NCBI GenBank assembly: GCA_929200405.1
Contig: CAKMZF010000001.1
Span: 1-46,870 of the forward strand
Source of the DNA: an uncultured Gammaproteobacteria bacterium
GTDB taxonomy: Bacteria > Pseudomonadota > Gammaproteobacteria > Cardiobacteriales > CAKMZF01
Reading direction: 5' to 3'
DNA length: 46,870 nt
Shown piece by piece: positions 35,751 to 45,776 of the stretch. Position numbers and translations under genes: made by a program. Each line of letters opens with the position of its first letter. Within the stretch, counting starts at the first letter, position 1. A model generated the notes under the pieces. It was not told the origin of the DNA. It did not search any database and saw only the letters and a program-made list of their open reading frames with translations.

Positions 35751-35951
35751 TTATTCTGAAAAAGTTGACTTTTTAGTACGCTTTGAATCTGTGCTCACGG
35801 GCTGTAGCGGCGACTCTTCATCCATCAAAATATCTTGACCGTGGCGCTCAATATCTTCGAACTGATTGCTTTGAATAGCGTAGATAAAGACGGCGATAAT
35901 AATCGCCACTAAGATCATGGCGATGGGAATAAGTATGTAGAGTATCTCCAT
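35751..35951 (-). CDS. ccoS: Cytochrome oxidase maturation protein CcoS, cbb3-type
   Basis: A 66-residue protein with one N-terminal transmembrane helix (EILYILIPIAMILVAIIIAVFIYAI) and the family motif AIQSNQFEDIERHGQDILMDEE. CcoS is needed for cofactor insertion into cbb3 oxidase. It lies 14 bases downstream of ccoI on the minus strand, so both come from one transcript divergent from the main oxidase operon. Confidence 0.9.
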   Translation of the reverse strand: MEILYILIPIAMILVAIIIAVFIYAIQSNQFEDIERHGQDILMDEESPLQPVSTDSKRTKKSTFSE

Positions 35952-35965
35952 AATTTGATCTATGG

Positions 35966-38452
35966 TTAGGATTTAAGTCTGCGAGCGTTAAGTAGCACAA
36001 CTAGTGAGCTGAGTGACATGCCGATGGCTGCAAATAATGGTTGAATATAACCAGAGGCAGCAAAGGGGATAGCCAATAGATTATAACCCAAAGCCCAGCT
36101 AAGATTTTGTTTGATAATGCGCTGCGTTTTTATAGAGAGTTTGTGTAACTCGGTTATTTCGGCTAAATCTGCACCTACCATCACTATATCGGCACCTGAA
36201 ACGGCTAAAGGGGCAGCGCCTTCTACTGCGACTGAGACGTCACAATGCGCCAGCACTGGCGAGTCGTTAATGCCATCGCCGACCATCAATAGGCTATTGT
36301 CTTTCTTTACCTGTAACTGCGACACTATTTCTAGTTTTTTCTCAGGTTTGCAATTTGCATATACCATGTCAATCCCCAGCTGCTTTGCTAAATGTCTGGC
36401 CGGAAGTTCAGCATCTCCAGTGAGCATGATGACCTGTTTTTGTTGCGATAAAAAGTAATCAATGGTTTCTTGGACTCCGGTTCGCAAAGTGTTCTCAAAT
36501 TCAAAAATTACCAATACAGCTTGTTTTGTGGCCAGTATAGTATGAGCAGTATCAGGCAACTTAATTGCAATATCGGTGCCTAGTTTTTTGCGAATAAAGT
36601 CAGCAGAGCCAAGAAAATAATTCTTTCCATCAATTACCCCAGACAAACCAGCACCCACTGTGTTGTGCCAATCTGTAGTGGTTAGCAGGGCGCGCTGGTT
36701 GTGCGCTGTGATAGCAGATGCTAATGGATGTTCTGAATTGACTGTTAGGGATGCTGCGATTTGCAATAAATCATCGCTGCTTTCTGGCACGTTAGTCTTC
36801 GTGATCAGTCTACTGTTGCTGACTGTCAAGTTGCTTTGAGTCAGAGTGCCAGTTTTATCAAAAATCACATGAGTTACTTTTGGCAACTGCTCTATGGCGG
36901 CGCTATTTGCAAGTAATAAGCCTTTGCTGATCAGGCGATTATTCGCGATAGCGAGGGCAGTCGGAGAAGCAAGAGACAAAGCACAAGGACAGGAAACCAC
37001 TAATACTGAGATAGTGATATCAAGCCATAGGGTAGGGTCGTAAATCCACCAATAAATCGCCACCAAAGAAGCCAGTGATAACACACCAATAGCAAACCAT
37101 CTGGCGATATAATGTAACAGTATAGAGGGTTCGTTTTTGTTCATCATGCTTTGCTGAGCTAAAGCTTCTATACCCGAGAGCACCGTTTGCTCATTGCTGG
37201 CAGTAACCTCTATAACCAGAGGCTGCTCTATATTAATGCTGCCTGCAATCACGCTATCGCCTGCCATTATTGCTATAGGCTTGCTCTCACCACTGATAAC
37301 TGCTTGATTGAGTTTGGAGTTGCCAGCTCGAATAATGCCATCTGCTGGCAGAGTATGACCGGGCAATACTCGCACCCAATCCTTTGGCACTAGCTCTTTA
37401 GCGCTGATAATTTCGTGTTCCGCATGATGACTTTTTTGCTGCATCCGCATAGCGGTTAGCGGGATATGCTGCGCCAGTCGCTCGATGCTTTGTGCTGCTA
37501 ATAATCTAGAGTTATGTACGGTGTAGCGAGCTAACAGAAGGAATAGTACAAACATGGCGATGGAGTCAAAATATACTTCCCCTCTGTTGCTAATGACCGC
37601 CCAAATACTGGCCAAGAAAGCTAGCGATAGTCCTAATGTGACGGGCGTATCCATGCCCAGACGGTGGGTTTTGAGCTGTTGCATGCTTGCGCTAAAAAAA
37701 GGTCTAGCGCTGTAAAGCATTATAGGTAAGCAAAATAACAGCCCAGCTTTGTGTAATAGCTCTTGCCATTGTGGGTCAATCCCTGAGAATGCTGCAAAAT
37801 AAAGCCCTACAGAAATGACCATAATCTGCATGCCCAAGGCGGCGGTAATACCGAGCCTTTTGAGTTGTTGCTTACGCTGACTTAGCAATTTCTGATATTG
37901 CACTCTTGGCTCGTAAGGGCTGGCGCCATAACCGATACTATGTATTTGCGTTAAAATCTCACTGACTGTTATCAGCGCAGGATTCCAGCGAATAACCGTG
38001 GTGAGGTTGCTTAGATTGGTATCTATATCGACAATGCCATCTTGCTTTAACAGGTGATGATCTATTAGCCAAACGCACGCCGCACAAGTTAGTCCATCTA
38101 ACATTAGCGTTATTTCATCTAGGTCATCACCTAGATTCCGCACATATTGCTGGCGTATCGAGGAATTATCATAAATAGCCGTGTTTCTTAGAGCTTCAGG
38201 TATAAGGTCTTCTGGGGAGGTACCAATTTTCTTATCGGCATCGCGATATGCGTAATAGTTTTGCAGTCCTGCATCAATAATGACTTTGGCGACTGCGACG
38301 CAGCCTGGGCAGCAGAATTGTTTAGGTGTTTTATCAGTAATGCAGCTGATAGTCAGTTGATAATTAGTGCCAGCAGGGTTAGGTAATCCGCAGTGAAAAC
38401 AATCGGATTCATTGAGATCAACTGAGGCTTTGGGCATGAGTGATTCTGGCAT
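35966..38452 (-). CDS. ccoI: Copper-translocating P-type ATPase CcoI (cbb3 oxidase assembly)
   Basis: About 828 residues. I start at ATG 38452 (MPESLMPKAS); a TTG frame 45 bases upstream and ATG 38437 are alternatives, and no ribosome site is convincing. N-terminal CFHC and CCPGC form a metal-binding region typical of CcoI/FixI. A CxxC heavy-metal-associated site follows in TCAACVW near 123-126. The ATPase core has SCPCALS (CPC metal path), DKTGTLT phosphorylation site and GDGINDSP, with HP in SEHPLAS. It exports copper towards the periplasm for oxidase maturation. Its gene and ccoS are divergent from ccoNOQP. Confidence 0.93.
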   Translation of the reverse strand: MPESLMPKASVDLNESDCFHCGLPNPAGTNYQLTISCITDKTPKQFCCPGCVAVAKVIIDAGLQNYYAYRDADKKIGTSPEDLIPEALRNTAIYDNSSIRQQYVRNLGDDLDEITLMLDGLTCAACVWLIDHHLLKQDGIVDIDTNLSNLTTVIRWNPALITVSEILTQIHSIGYGASPYEPRVQYQKLLSQRKQQLKRLGITAALGMQIMVISVGLYFAAFSGIDPQWQELLHKAGLLFCLPIMLYSARPFFSASMQQLKTHRLGMDTPVTLGLSLAFLASIWAVISNRGEVYFDSIAMFVLFLLLARYTVHNSRLLAAQSIERLAQHIPLTAMRMQQKSHHAEHEIISAKELVPKDWVRVLPGHTLPADGIIRAGNSKLNQAVISGESKPIAIMAGDSVIAGSINIEQPLVIEVTASNEQTVLSGIEALAQQSMMNKNEPSILLHYIARWFAIGVLSLASLVAIYWWIYDPTLWLDITISVLVVSCPCALSLASPTALAIANNRLISKGLLLANSAAIEQLPKVTHVIFDKTGTLTQSNLTVSNSRLITKTNVPESSDDLLQIAASLTVNSEHPLASAITAHNQRALLTTTDWHNTVGAGLSGVIDGKNYFLGSADFIRKKLGTDIAIKLPDTAHTILATKQAVLVIFEFENTLRTGVQETIDYFLSQQKQVIMLTGDAELPARHLAKQLGIDMVYANCKPEKKLEIVSQLQVKKDNSLLMVGDGINDSPVLAHCDVSVAVEGAAPLAVSGADIVMVGADLAEITELHKLSIKTQRIIKQNLSWALGYNLLAIPFAASGYIQPLFAAIGMSLSSLVVLLNARRLKS

Positions 38453-38764
38453 GAAATGTAGAGCTGAGAATTTTGCAGGTTTTCTAAATGATAACAATAA
38501 CCATAACAGTTGTTGGTGATTTCAATGCCCTTGGTTAGATCTGGCCATTGTCAGGTTTGGGTGTGAAAGAGTTTAACTTAGCTCAGAATACTCCTAAATT
38601 GACTAAAATCCTACTGCTCAAAATACTTAGGTATAAGCCCTGATTAAACCCCTAGGGTTAAAGAATATAATGAAGTTAAGCTGAATAAAAATCGACTATC
38701 CCTAGTGAAAATAGAGTAGTATCAAAAGTGTAGGGATGCATAAATGGCGGTAAAGGGAGAGAGT

Positions 38765-39367
38765 ATGCTATTGAAACATGTATTTGGGATTATTCTCAAT
38801 CCAGCAAAAGAGTGGCAGGTGATACGAGATGCGAGGCCGAATATAAAAAGCATCTATTTAAGCTTTGTGGTTTTGTTGGGAGCGATAGCACCGATCTGTG
38901 GTTATATCGGCACCACTATGGTGGGCTGGAGTGTTGGCGATAGTGCAGTGACTAAGCTGACACCATCTAGTGCTGGAGTGATTTCTATTTTATTTTACCT
39001 AGCGATTCTTATCGCGGTCGTAATGATCGGTTGGATGATCCGTTGGATGGGCGAAACCTATGGCTTTCCAAATGATTTAGATCGTTGCGTCGCGTTATCT
39101 GCTTTCACAGTAACACCGTTGTTTTTGATAGGTGTTTTTTTACTGTTTTCAAGAATATGGGTTATTTATCTTATCGGGCTGCCTGCCACTATATATACCG
39201 TCTATCTGCTCTACCTTGGGGTGCCTATTATGCTTGACCTGCCAAAAGAGAAAGGCTTTTTACTGTCTAGCTCTATTTTAGCAGTCGGTCTGGTGGCACT
39301 TGTTGGTATGTTGGGCTTCACTGTGATTTTGTGGGGTATGAATATAGCACCAAACTTTACCAGTTAG
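38765..39367 (+). CDS. Yip1 family (DUF1282-like) membrane protein
   Basis: A 200-residue protein with GGGAG before ATG 38765, which is better than the longer frame's start. It has MLLKHVFGIILNPAKEWQ at the N-terminus, typical of Yip1 domain proteins, then five hydrophobic segments from about 35 to 195 including LSFVVLLGAIAPICGYIG. The function of bacterial Yip1 proteins is not established. It lies between divergent ccoI and ccoN and is 48 bases before ccoN, so it may lead the oxidase operon. Confidence 0.82.
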   Translation: MLLKHVFGIILNPAKEWQVIRDARPNIKSIYLSFVVLLGAIAPICGYIGTTMVGWSVGDSAVTKLTPSSAGVISILFYLAILIAVVMIGWMIRWMGETYGFPNDLDRCVALSAFTVTPLFLIGVFLLFSRIWVIYLIGLPATIYTVYLLYLGVPIMLDLPKEKGFLLSSSILAVGLVALVGMLGFTVILWGMNIAPNFTS

Positions 39368-39415
39368 GCAGGTGAGTGCTGATGTTGATACAGTTTTATT
39401 TTTAGAGGGTCAACT

Positions 39416-40846
39416 ATGACTACGGAAAATCTCCAAAATACTTACAACTACGATGTGGTTCGTAAATTCGCCATTATGACCATTGTCTGGGGGATAGTTG
39501 GCATGTTAGTTGGCGTTATTATCGCCGCACAATTAGCATGGCCGATGCTTAACTTTGATACCCCTTGGTTCACTTTTGGCCGGTTGAGACCACTACACAC
39601 TAATGCGGTGGTTTTTGCCTTTGGCGGCAGTGCTTTGATGGCGACATCTTTATTTGTAGTTCAGCGAACCTGTCATGTCAGAATTTTTAGTGACAAATTG
39701 GCCAATTTTGTTTTCTGGGGTTGGCAGACCGTTATCGTTCTGGCAGCAATTACTTTGCCACTAGGGATTACTTCTACAAAAGAATATGCCGAGTTAGAGT
39801 GGCCGATTGATATCTTAATTACCGTTGTCTGGGTTTCCTATGCCATCGTGTTTTTTGGCACGATTGTAAAGCGAAAGATTAAGCATATTTACGTAGCGAA
39901 CTGGTTCTTTGGTGCTTTTATCATCGCGGTAGCGATATTGCATATCTTTAATAATTTGGAATACCCCATCAGTTTTACCAAGTCGTACTCTATCTATGCT
40001 GGGGTGCAAGATGCGATGATTCAGTGGTGGTATGGACACAATGCAGTGGGCTTTTTCTTAACCGCTGGTTTCTTGGGGATTATGTATTACTTCATTCCTA
40101 AGCAAGCAGAGAAGCCAGTGTATTCTTATCGATTATCGGTGGTGCATTTCTGGGCATTGTCATTTACTTATATCTGGGCAGGGCCTCACCACTTGCACTA
40201 TACCGCATTGCCAGATTGGGCGCAGTCAGTTGGTATGGTGTTTTCGCTAATTTTATTGGCACCCTCTTGGGGCGGCATGATTAATGGCATGATGACCTTA
40301 TCGGGGGCATGGCATAAGTTGAGAACAGACCCGATTTTAAAATTCCTAGTGGTCTCGGTGTCGTTTTATGGTATGTCGACATTTGAAGGGCCGATGATGG
40401 CTATTAAGACAGTGAATGCCCTATCGCATTATACCGATTGGACTATTGGTCATGTGCATTCCGGCGCTCTAGGTTGGGTTGGCATGATAAGCATTGGTGC
40501 CATGTACTATATGATTCCCAGACTTTTCGGCCGAGAAATCTTTAGCGTGCGCTTGATTGAGTGGCACTTCTGGATGGCAACATTGGGAATAGTGCTGTAT
40601 ATCACGGCGATGTGGGTTTCAGGGATTACCCAAGGTTTAATGTGGCGTGCCGTGCATGAAGATGGCACCTTAGTTTACAGCTTTGTAGAAACAGTACAGG
40701 CGATGCATCCGTATTACATCATACGTTTCTTGGGTGGGTTGGTTTATCTCGCAGGCATGATCGTGATGGCTTATAACTTAATTCGCACTGTGGCAGGAGC
40801 TAAGCCTATTGTCTCCGCTATTCCTCAACCCGCATCAAGTACTTAA
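39416..40846 (+). CDS. ccoN: Cytochrome c oxidase cbb3-type subunit I (CcoN)
   Basis: A 476-residue polytopic catalytic subunit. It has the low-spin haem and binuclear-centre His residues: [49 protein letters not shown], and [17 protein letters not shown]. The length is normal for CcoN. The enzyme reduces oxygen with high affinity at the end of the chain, fed by CcoO and CcoP. It is the first subunit gene of ccoNOQP. Confidence 0.97.
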   Translation: MTTENLQNTYNYDVVRKFAIMTIVWGIVGMLVGVIIAAQLAWPMLNFDTPWFTFGRLRPLHTNAVVFAFGGSALMATSLFVVQRTCHVRIFSDKLANFVFWGWQTVIVLAAITLPLGITSTKEYAELEWPIDILITVVWVSYAIVFFGTIVKRKIKHIYVANWFFGAFIIAVAILHIFNNLEYPISFTKSYSIYAGVQDAMIQWWYGHNAVGFFLTAGFLGIMYYFIPKQAEKPVYSYRLSVVHFWALSFTYIWAGPHHLHYTALPDWAQSVGMVFSLILLAPSWGGMINGMMTLSGAWHKLRTDPILKFLVVSVSFYGMSTFEGPMMAIKTVNALSHYTDWTIGHVHSGALGWVGMISIGAMYYMIPRLFGREIFSVRLIEWHFWMATLGIVLYITAMWVSGITQGLMWRAVHEDGTLVYSFVETVQAMHPYYIIRFLGGLVYLAGMIVMAYNLIRTVAGAKPIVSAIPQPASST

Positions 40847-40859
40847 CTGGGGGTGTTGC

Positions 40860-41471
40860 ATGTCATTACAGCATAAAATTGAACAAAATATAGGGTTAAT
40901 GGTCGTTTGCATCGTACTCTTGTTAAGTGTTGGTGGTTTGGTAGAAATATTACCATTGAGTCAAATGTCTTCTATGACTAAGCCTGTGGCTGGGTTAAAG
41001 CCTTATTCAGCATTAGAGCTTACGGGCAGAGATATCTATATACGCGAGGGCTGCGTCTCTTGCCATACCCAAATGATAAGGCCGTTTAGGGCAGAAACTG
41101 AGCGCTACGGACATTACTCGGTGGCTGGTGAGTTTGTCTATGACAGACCACACCTATGGGGTTCTAAGCGAACAGGTCCAGATTTGGCGCGTGTAGGAGG
41201 GCGGTATAGTGATGATTGGCATCGTGTACATTTGATAAATCCCAGAGATGTCGTACCAGAGTCGATTATGCCTGGCTACCCTTGGTTGGATAATCAACGT
41301 GTTGAAAGCGTGACTATACGGCGGAAGATGTGGGCATTGCGTCATATGGGGCATCCTTACACAGATGAGGAGATAGAAAATGCGCCGAACGAGCTGAGAA
41401 ACAAAACCGAAATGGAAGCTCTTATTGCCTATTTGCAGGGCATGGGAACTTTGCTCAAGCATAAGAGGTGA
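40860..41471 (+). CDS. ccoO: Cytochrome c oxidase cbb3-type subunit II (CcoO)
   Basis: A 203-residue membrane-anchored monohaem cytochrome. I start at ATG 40860 with GGGGG upstream; the longer frame runs into ccoN. One N-terminal helix (about 10-32) precedes the haem motif [10 protein letters not shown] with Cys65, Cys68 and His69, followed by [18 protein letters not shown] and SIMPGYPWL with the axial Met. It passes electrons to CcoN. Confidence 0.96.
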   Translation: MSLQHKIEQNIGLMVVCIVLLLSVGGLVEILPLSQMSSMTKPVAGLKPYSALELTGRDIYIREGCVSCHTQMIRPFRAETERYGHYSVAGEFVYDRPHLWGSKRTGPDLARVGGRYSDDWHRVHLINPRDVVPESIMPGYPWLDNQRVESVTIRRKMWALRHMGHPYTDEEIENAPNELRNKTEMEALIAYLQGMGTLLKHKR

Positions 41472-41474
41472 TTT

Positions 41475-41663
41475 ATGGCTAAGTGGCATTTAATTTGGAC
41501 CTTATTATTGTTTTCTAGTTTCATCGGTATCGTGATCTGGGCTTTTAGTGCTGCGCGAAAGCAGGATTTCTCTGAAGCGGCTCAGTTACCCCTAGAGGAT
41601 GAAATAGAGGTAGCGACTGATCTGCAACCCAGAGGCGTTAAGCAGGAGAACACGAATGGATAA
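41475..41663 (+). CDS. ccoQ: Cbb3 oxidase subunit CcoQ
   Basis: A 62-residue protein with one N-terminal transmembrane helix (WTLLLFSSFIGIVIWAFSA) followed by a charged tail (RKQDFSEAAQLPLEDE). This size, composition and position between ccoO and ccoP define CcoQ, which stabilises the oxidase. It overlaps ccoP by eight bases. Confidence 0.9.
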   Translation: MAKWHLIWTLLLFSSFIGIVIWAFSAARKQDFSEAAQLPLEDEIEVATDLQPRGVKQENTNG

Positions 41664-42591
41664 TTTAGTGCAGATGAATGACTTTTCCAACGGCTGGAGT
41701 TGGTTTATTGCTATCGTGGTGATCTTGGGCATTATTTATTGTGCAGCTTTGGTTTGGTTCAATAATAGCGGCTCTAAGGAAGCCAAAAACGAGGTAATGG
41801 ATACAGTCTGGGATGAAGACTTAGCTGAGTACAATAATCCGTTGCCCAGATGGTGGTTGAAGATGTATTACTTCTTTATCGTTTTTGGTCTAATTTATTT
41901 GATTTTGTATCCCGGTTTAGGGGCTTACCAAGGTCTGTTGGGCTGGACGCAGCGAGGTGCTTATGAGCAAGAGCTTGCGCAGGCTAAAGAAAAGGTAGCG
42001 CCATTATATGAAGAGTATGGCAAGTTGTCAGTCGAGGAATTAATGGACAATCCATATGCCCGTAAAACCGCATCTCGAATATTCTCAACAAACTGTGCCA
42101 TCTGCCATGGCTCAGCTGGAAAAGGCGCTAAAGGCTTTCCTGATCTCAGAGATCAAGATTGGCTCTATGGTTCTAGTTATGAACACATTGAAGAGACGAT
42201 CACTAAAGGCCGTAACGGCATGATGCCAGCTTGGATAGATATAATAGGGAGTGATGGTTCGAAAGATGTTACGGCGTATGTAATTTCACTCAGTCGGGAG
42301 TCAAATCATCCAGATTTGCTTAGCAAAGGCAAGCAAATCTATGAGGCAAGTTGCATTGCCTGCCACGGCGCTGATGCTAAGGGTGGTCAAGCAATGGGTG
42401 CGCCTAATTTAACAGATAATATTTGGTTATATGGTGGCAGTGAAGAAGATGTTTTGGAGACTATCCTTTATGGTCGCCATGGTCATATGCCAGCTCAGAA
42501 AGATGTTATGGACAAAGAGCAAATTCGTCTATTGGCTGCCTATGTTTATCGTTTTGTAAAAGAGGCTGAGGCGGCAGCAAGTTCAGAATAG
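41656..42591 (+). CDS. ccoP: Cytochrome c oxidase cbb3-type subunit III (CcoP), dihaem
   Basis: A 311-residue subunit. Two hydrophobic segments lie at about 13-35 and 70-92, the latter just before the cytochrome region. Haem motif one is CAICHG near 147-152 and motif two CIACHG near 233-238, each followed by a Met-bearing loop (GRNGMMPAW and GRHGHMPAQ). It accepts electrons from soluble or membrane cytochromes. It overlaps ccoQ and is the last structural gene. Confidence 0.96.
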   Translation: MDNLVQMNDFSNGWSWFIAIVVILGIIYCAALVWFNNSGSKEAKNEVMDTVWDEDLAEYNNPLPRWWLKMYYFFIVFGLIYLILYPGLGAYQGLLGWTQRGAYEQELAQAKEKVAPLYEEYGKLSVEELMDNPYARKTASRIFSTNCAICHGSAGKGAKGFPDLRDQDWLYGSSYEHIEETITKGRNGMMPAWIDIIGSDGSKDVTAYVISLSRESNHPDLLSKGKQIYEASCIACHGADAKGGQAMGAPNLTDNIWLYGGSEEDVLETILYGRHGHMPAQKDVMDKEQIRLLAAYVYRFVKEAEAAASSE

Positions 42592-42639
42592 TCCTAGAAC
42601 AGTGTGCTATTGTGATTGGCTGTCTATTGAGACTTAGTG

Positions 42640-42667
42640 CTGCCTTAGTGCCGTGCTAAGTTGGCAG
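42640..42667. promoter_or_regulatory. Hairpin between ccoP and ccoG
   Basis: CTGCC-TTAG pairs with CTAA-GGCAG around TGCCGTG, with a three-base bulge on the right. No T-run follows. The 149-base gap may carry a partial transcript end separating the structural subunits from the assembly genes. Confidence 0.35.
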
Positions 42668-42740
42668 TCTGCACGAACTTGCTTATTTGCAGAAGTTTGA
42701 AGTGGTTATCTCTCATTGAGAAGTATTCTGAGAAATTTAT

Positions 42741-44183
42741 ATGACAAACAAACAGGTTGCTATAGACCCTGGCAAACAGAGTTCCACAAACAGTCCAGCA
42801 GATGCCTTGAGTATTGATACTGTAGAGGGGGTTGAACTTTACGCAAAACATCAAAAAATCTACCCTCGTAAAGTCAGCGGTCTGTTTGCTAAACTGCGGG
42901 TATCGGCAGTATTGGTTTTGCTAAGTCTGTATTATTTTTTACCTTGGTTTCATTGGGGGCAACGTCAAATAGTATTATTTGATTTGCCTGAAAGGCAGTT
43001 TCATATCTTTGGCATGACATTTTGGCCACAAGATTTTTTTTACCTAACAGCGGTGTTGATTATCGCAGCTCTTTCCCTGTTTTTCTTTACCGCAATCGCC
43101 GGACGATTATGGTGTGGTTATGCTTGCCCACAAACGGTTTGGACCGAAGTGTTTCTGTGGGTTGAGCGTAAAATAGAAGGGGATCGTGGACGGCAGATGA
43201 AGCTTGATAAAGGCGGTATGTCTGTTGATAAGTTGAAAAAGAAAGCCCTCAAACATACCCTATGGATTTTATTCTCATTTTGGACTGGTGTTACCTTTGT
43301 GGGTTATTTCACACCTATCCGAGAGCTGACGTTCAGTTTGCTGTCTTTTTCCTTGGGGCCGTGGGAGCTATTTTGGATAGCATTCTTCTGCTTAGCAACC
43401 TATGCCAATGCTGGATGGATGCGAGAGCAGGTATGCATCTATATGTGTCCTTATGCCAGATTTCAAGGTGCTATGTTTGATAAAGATACCCTAGTGATTT
43501 CCTATGACACAGCACGAGGAGACCCTAAAGGCTCAAGGCAGAAATCAGAAGACCCCAAAGAAAAAGGTTTAGGAGATTGTATAAACTGCCAACTGTGTGT
43601 GCAAGTTTGTCCCACAGGTATCGACATTCGCGATGGCTTGCAATATGAGTGTATTGGCTGTGCTGCCTGTATAGATGTTTGCAATGGGGTGATGGATAAA
43701 ATGGATTACAACAGAGATTTAATTCGATATACCACTGAACACCAGCTTGAAGGTCATGTCACCAATTTTTTACGGCCCAAATTATTTATTTATATGCTAG
43801 TGCTGATCGCTATTATCACGGCTATGGGGCTGAGTATGGCGAATCGAAGTGCTGTAGAGTTGGATGTGATTCGCGATAGAAATGGACTATATCGGGAGAC
43901 GAGTAATGGTCTTATCGAAAACACTTATACATTAAAAGTGATGAACAAAGATACTCAAGTGCATAGCTTTGATGTGACTGCTAGTGGTTTGCCAAATATG
44001 AAGTTGTTGACCAGTAGCCAAGCCCTGCCTGCAGAACCTGGTGAGGTTTTAGATTTAGTTGTGAGTTTGCAGATAAAGCCAGTGGATCTAGAGCGTGCTT
44101 CTAATAAGATTGAGCTTACGGTGACCTCGCAGCAAGATTCAGATATTGCCATCAGTGAAGAGGCGAGGTTTTTAGGGCCATAG
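42741..44183 (+). CDS. ccoG: Cytochrome oxidase accessory protein CcoG (polyferredoxin)
   Basis: A 480-residue membrane protein. Hydrophobic segments alternate with cysteine motifs, beginning with CGYACPQTVWTEVFLW near 125, then a ferredoxin pair CINCQLCVQVCP and CIGCAACIDVC near 280-316 that should hold two 4Fe-4S clusters. A C-terminal Ig-like FixG domain (about 375-480) follows the last helix. CcoG/FixG reduces copper or assists cofactor delivery during cbb3 assembly. It lies downstream of ccoP, before ccoH. Confidence 0.95.
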   Translation: MTNKQVAIDPGKQSSTNSPADALSIDTVEGVELYAKHQKIYPRKVSGLFAKLRVSAVLVLLSLYYFLPWFHWGQRQIVLFDLPERQFHIFGMTFWPQDFFYLTAVLIIAALSLFFFTAIAGRLWCGYACPQTVWTEVFLWVERKIEGDRGRQMKLDKGGMSVDKLKKKALKHTLWILFSFWTGVTFVGYFTPIRELTFSLLSFSLGPWELFWIAFFCLATYANAGWMREQVCIYMCPYARFQGAMFDKDTLVISYDTARGDPKGSRQKSEDPKEKGLGDCINCQLCVQVCPTGIDIRDGLQYECIGCAACIDVCNGVMDKMDYNRDLIRYTTEHQLEGHVTNFLRPKLFIYMLVLIAIITAMGLSMANRSAVELDVIRDRNGLYRETSNGLIENTYTLKVMNKDTQVHSFDVTASGLPNMKLLTSSQALPAEPGEVLDLVVSLQIKPVDLERASNKIELTVTSQQDSDIAISEEARFLGP

Positions 44184-44261
44184 TGTCCGTGCAATGGTGC
44201 TGAGTCTCATAAGGTTTCAATAATAGAAAGATTAGATTGTTACGGTGTTTTGTAGAGAAAT

Positions 44262-44810
44262 ATGAATAAAACAGATTTTCGTGAGAATCCAGCATTGTGG
44301 ATGATGATAGGGGTGCCTCTATTTTCAATAGTTACCAGCGCTTGCCTTATTTATATGGCGATCAGTAGCTATGATGGCTTAGTCGTAGATGACTACTATA
44401 AAAAAGGCAAAGAAATAAACGTGACTTTGGATCGGGATAAGAAAGCTGCTGAGATGGGATTGAACGCAACGCTTTCGCTTGACGTGGAGAATGAGGTTTT
44501 TACGGCTATTTTAACCGCAGAAACAGATGTTTTATCGGATGATATTATCGAAACCTATCCACAGCAACTGAGCGCTAAATTTCTTCATAGAACGCTCTCT
44601 GGAAGAGATGTTGAGGTTGACTTGCAAAGAACGGTTGAGACAACAGGTATTGTCTATCAGGGTCAATATCCTATGCTAAGCCAGAGTCGCTGGTTGGTGG
44701 AGTTAGGCGTAGCAGAATGGCGCCTAACCGGTGAAATTCTCTGGCCTGAACAATCAAAGTTTGAGTTGATATATGATCCGACATTTACTCCAACGTCAGT
44801 TATAAAATAG
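44262..44810 (+). CDS. ccoH: Cbb3 oxidase assembly protein CcoH (FixH)
   Basis: A 182-residue protein. One N-terminal helix (about 13-33, ALWMMIGVPLFSIVTSACLIYMAI) is followed by VVDDYYKKGKEINVTLDRDKKA, the FixH hallmark, and a periplasmic beta domain. It follows ccoG by about 80 bases and ends six bases before the SafE-like gene. It is an assembly factor for cbb3 oxidase. Confidence 0.9.
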   Translation: MNKTDFRENPALWMMIGVPLFSIVTSACLIYMAISSYDGLVVDDYYKKGKEINVTLDRDKKAAEMGLNATLSLDVENEVFTAILTAETDVLSDDIIETYPQQLSAKFLHRTLSGRDVEVDLQRTVETTGIVYQGQYPMLSQSRWLVELGVAEWRLTGEILWPEQSKFELIYDPTFTPTSVIK

Positions 44811-44816
44811 GCATCT

Positions 44817-45626
44817 ATGTTGGCAAGCTATGCTATTGGTTTTTTACTTGGCTTCTGGGGTTCTCTGCACTGTGTTGGTATGTGCGGTGGAGTAGTGGGG
44901 ATATTGCAAAACGCCTTACCTAAAAATTCTAAGCAATCAGATCGACAGCAGTTACTTTTTTGGCTGGCATATAATGGAGGTAGGATATTCAGCTATAGCA
45001 TCGCTGGCGGCTTGGCCGCATGGCTTGGTGCTTCGGCATTGCAATGGGTGAGCGCAGAGCAAGCACATCGCATAGGGCAGCTAATCTCAGGGCTGTTTTT
45101 AATAGCGTTTGGCGCTTACCTAGCAAACTGGTGGGTAGGGCTGCAAAAGTTAGAGCGCGTTGGTGCTAAGTTTTGGCGCTATATCAGTCCGCTGACTCAA
45201 AGAGTAATTCCTGTTGTTCGAGTATATCAGGCTGCTTTATTGGGTATTCTTTGGGGCTGGTTACCTTGTGGTTTGGTATATTCTGCGCTCGCCTTGTCGT
45301 TTACCCAGTCGACAGTCACTCAGGGTGTGCTACTGATGTTATTCTTTGGTTTTGGCACTTTGCCAATGCTGATGATAATGGCGGGCATGTCAGTTAAAGT
45401 TGCGGCATTCGCTAAACATAAAGTTACCAGAAATATTCTAGGAATGGTGATTATAGCAATAGGCGTACTGACTTTCTTGGGGCTTATGCCTGGTCATGGT
45501 AATCATCATGACCATCATGGTCATAAGCAAAATGTTAATCAACAGTCTAAGAATACTGCATTAGTCATTGAGGTTCAGCAATTCAACCCAAATGCAAATC
45601 ACCAGAATCATTCGAGTCATCATTAG
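44817..45626 (+). CDS. SafE-like (UreH-domain) membrane protein with His-rich tail
   Basis: A 269-residue protein of the sulfite exporter TauE/SafE-like/DsbD_2 type often linked to cco clusters. The start of the chain (LLGFWGSLHCVGMCGGVVG) carries the paired Cys motif CVGMC, followed by about five further helices including GILWGWLPCGLVYSALALS with another Cys. The tail (about 224-269) is remarkably rich in His (HGNHHDHHGHK, ANHQNHSSHH), suggesting metal binding, plausibly copper. The assembly context supports a copper role in oxidase maturation; this is inference. Confidence 0.85.
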   Translation: MLASYAIGFLLGFWGSLHCVGMCGGVVGILQNALPKNSKQSDRQQLLFWLAYNGGRIFSYSIAGGLAAWLGASALQWVSAEQAHRIGQLISGLFLIAFGAYLANWWVGLQKLERVGAKFWRYISPLTQRVIPVVRVYQAALLGILWGWLPCGLVYSALALSFTQSTVTQGVLLMLFFGFGTLPMLMIMAGMSVKVAAFAKHKVTRNILGMVIIAIGVLTFLGLMPGHGNHHDHHGHKQNVNQQSKNTALVIEVQQFNPNANHQNHSSHH

Positions 45627-45776
45627 TTTGTTGTCTATATAATTCAATGCATGGTTTTTCTGTGCTAATCTCGGAGTTATCATTGCAATACACTGCTCGT
45701 ATAGTACATAGAACCTTGCAAATCAGAGCAACATCTCATTAACACTATTACTCATAATCTATATAGGAGAATCAAT

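Noticed and set aside
38599-38612. TTGACTAAAATCCT as an FNR/Anr box before the oxidase operon
   Set aside because: Only the left half resembles TTGAT; the right half does not match ATCAA, so the call is not supportable by eye.
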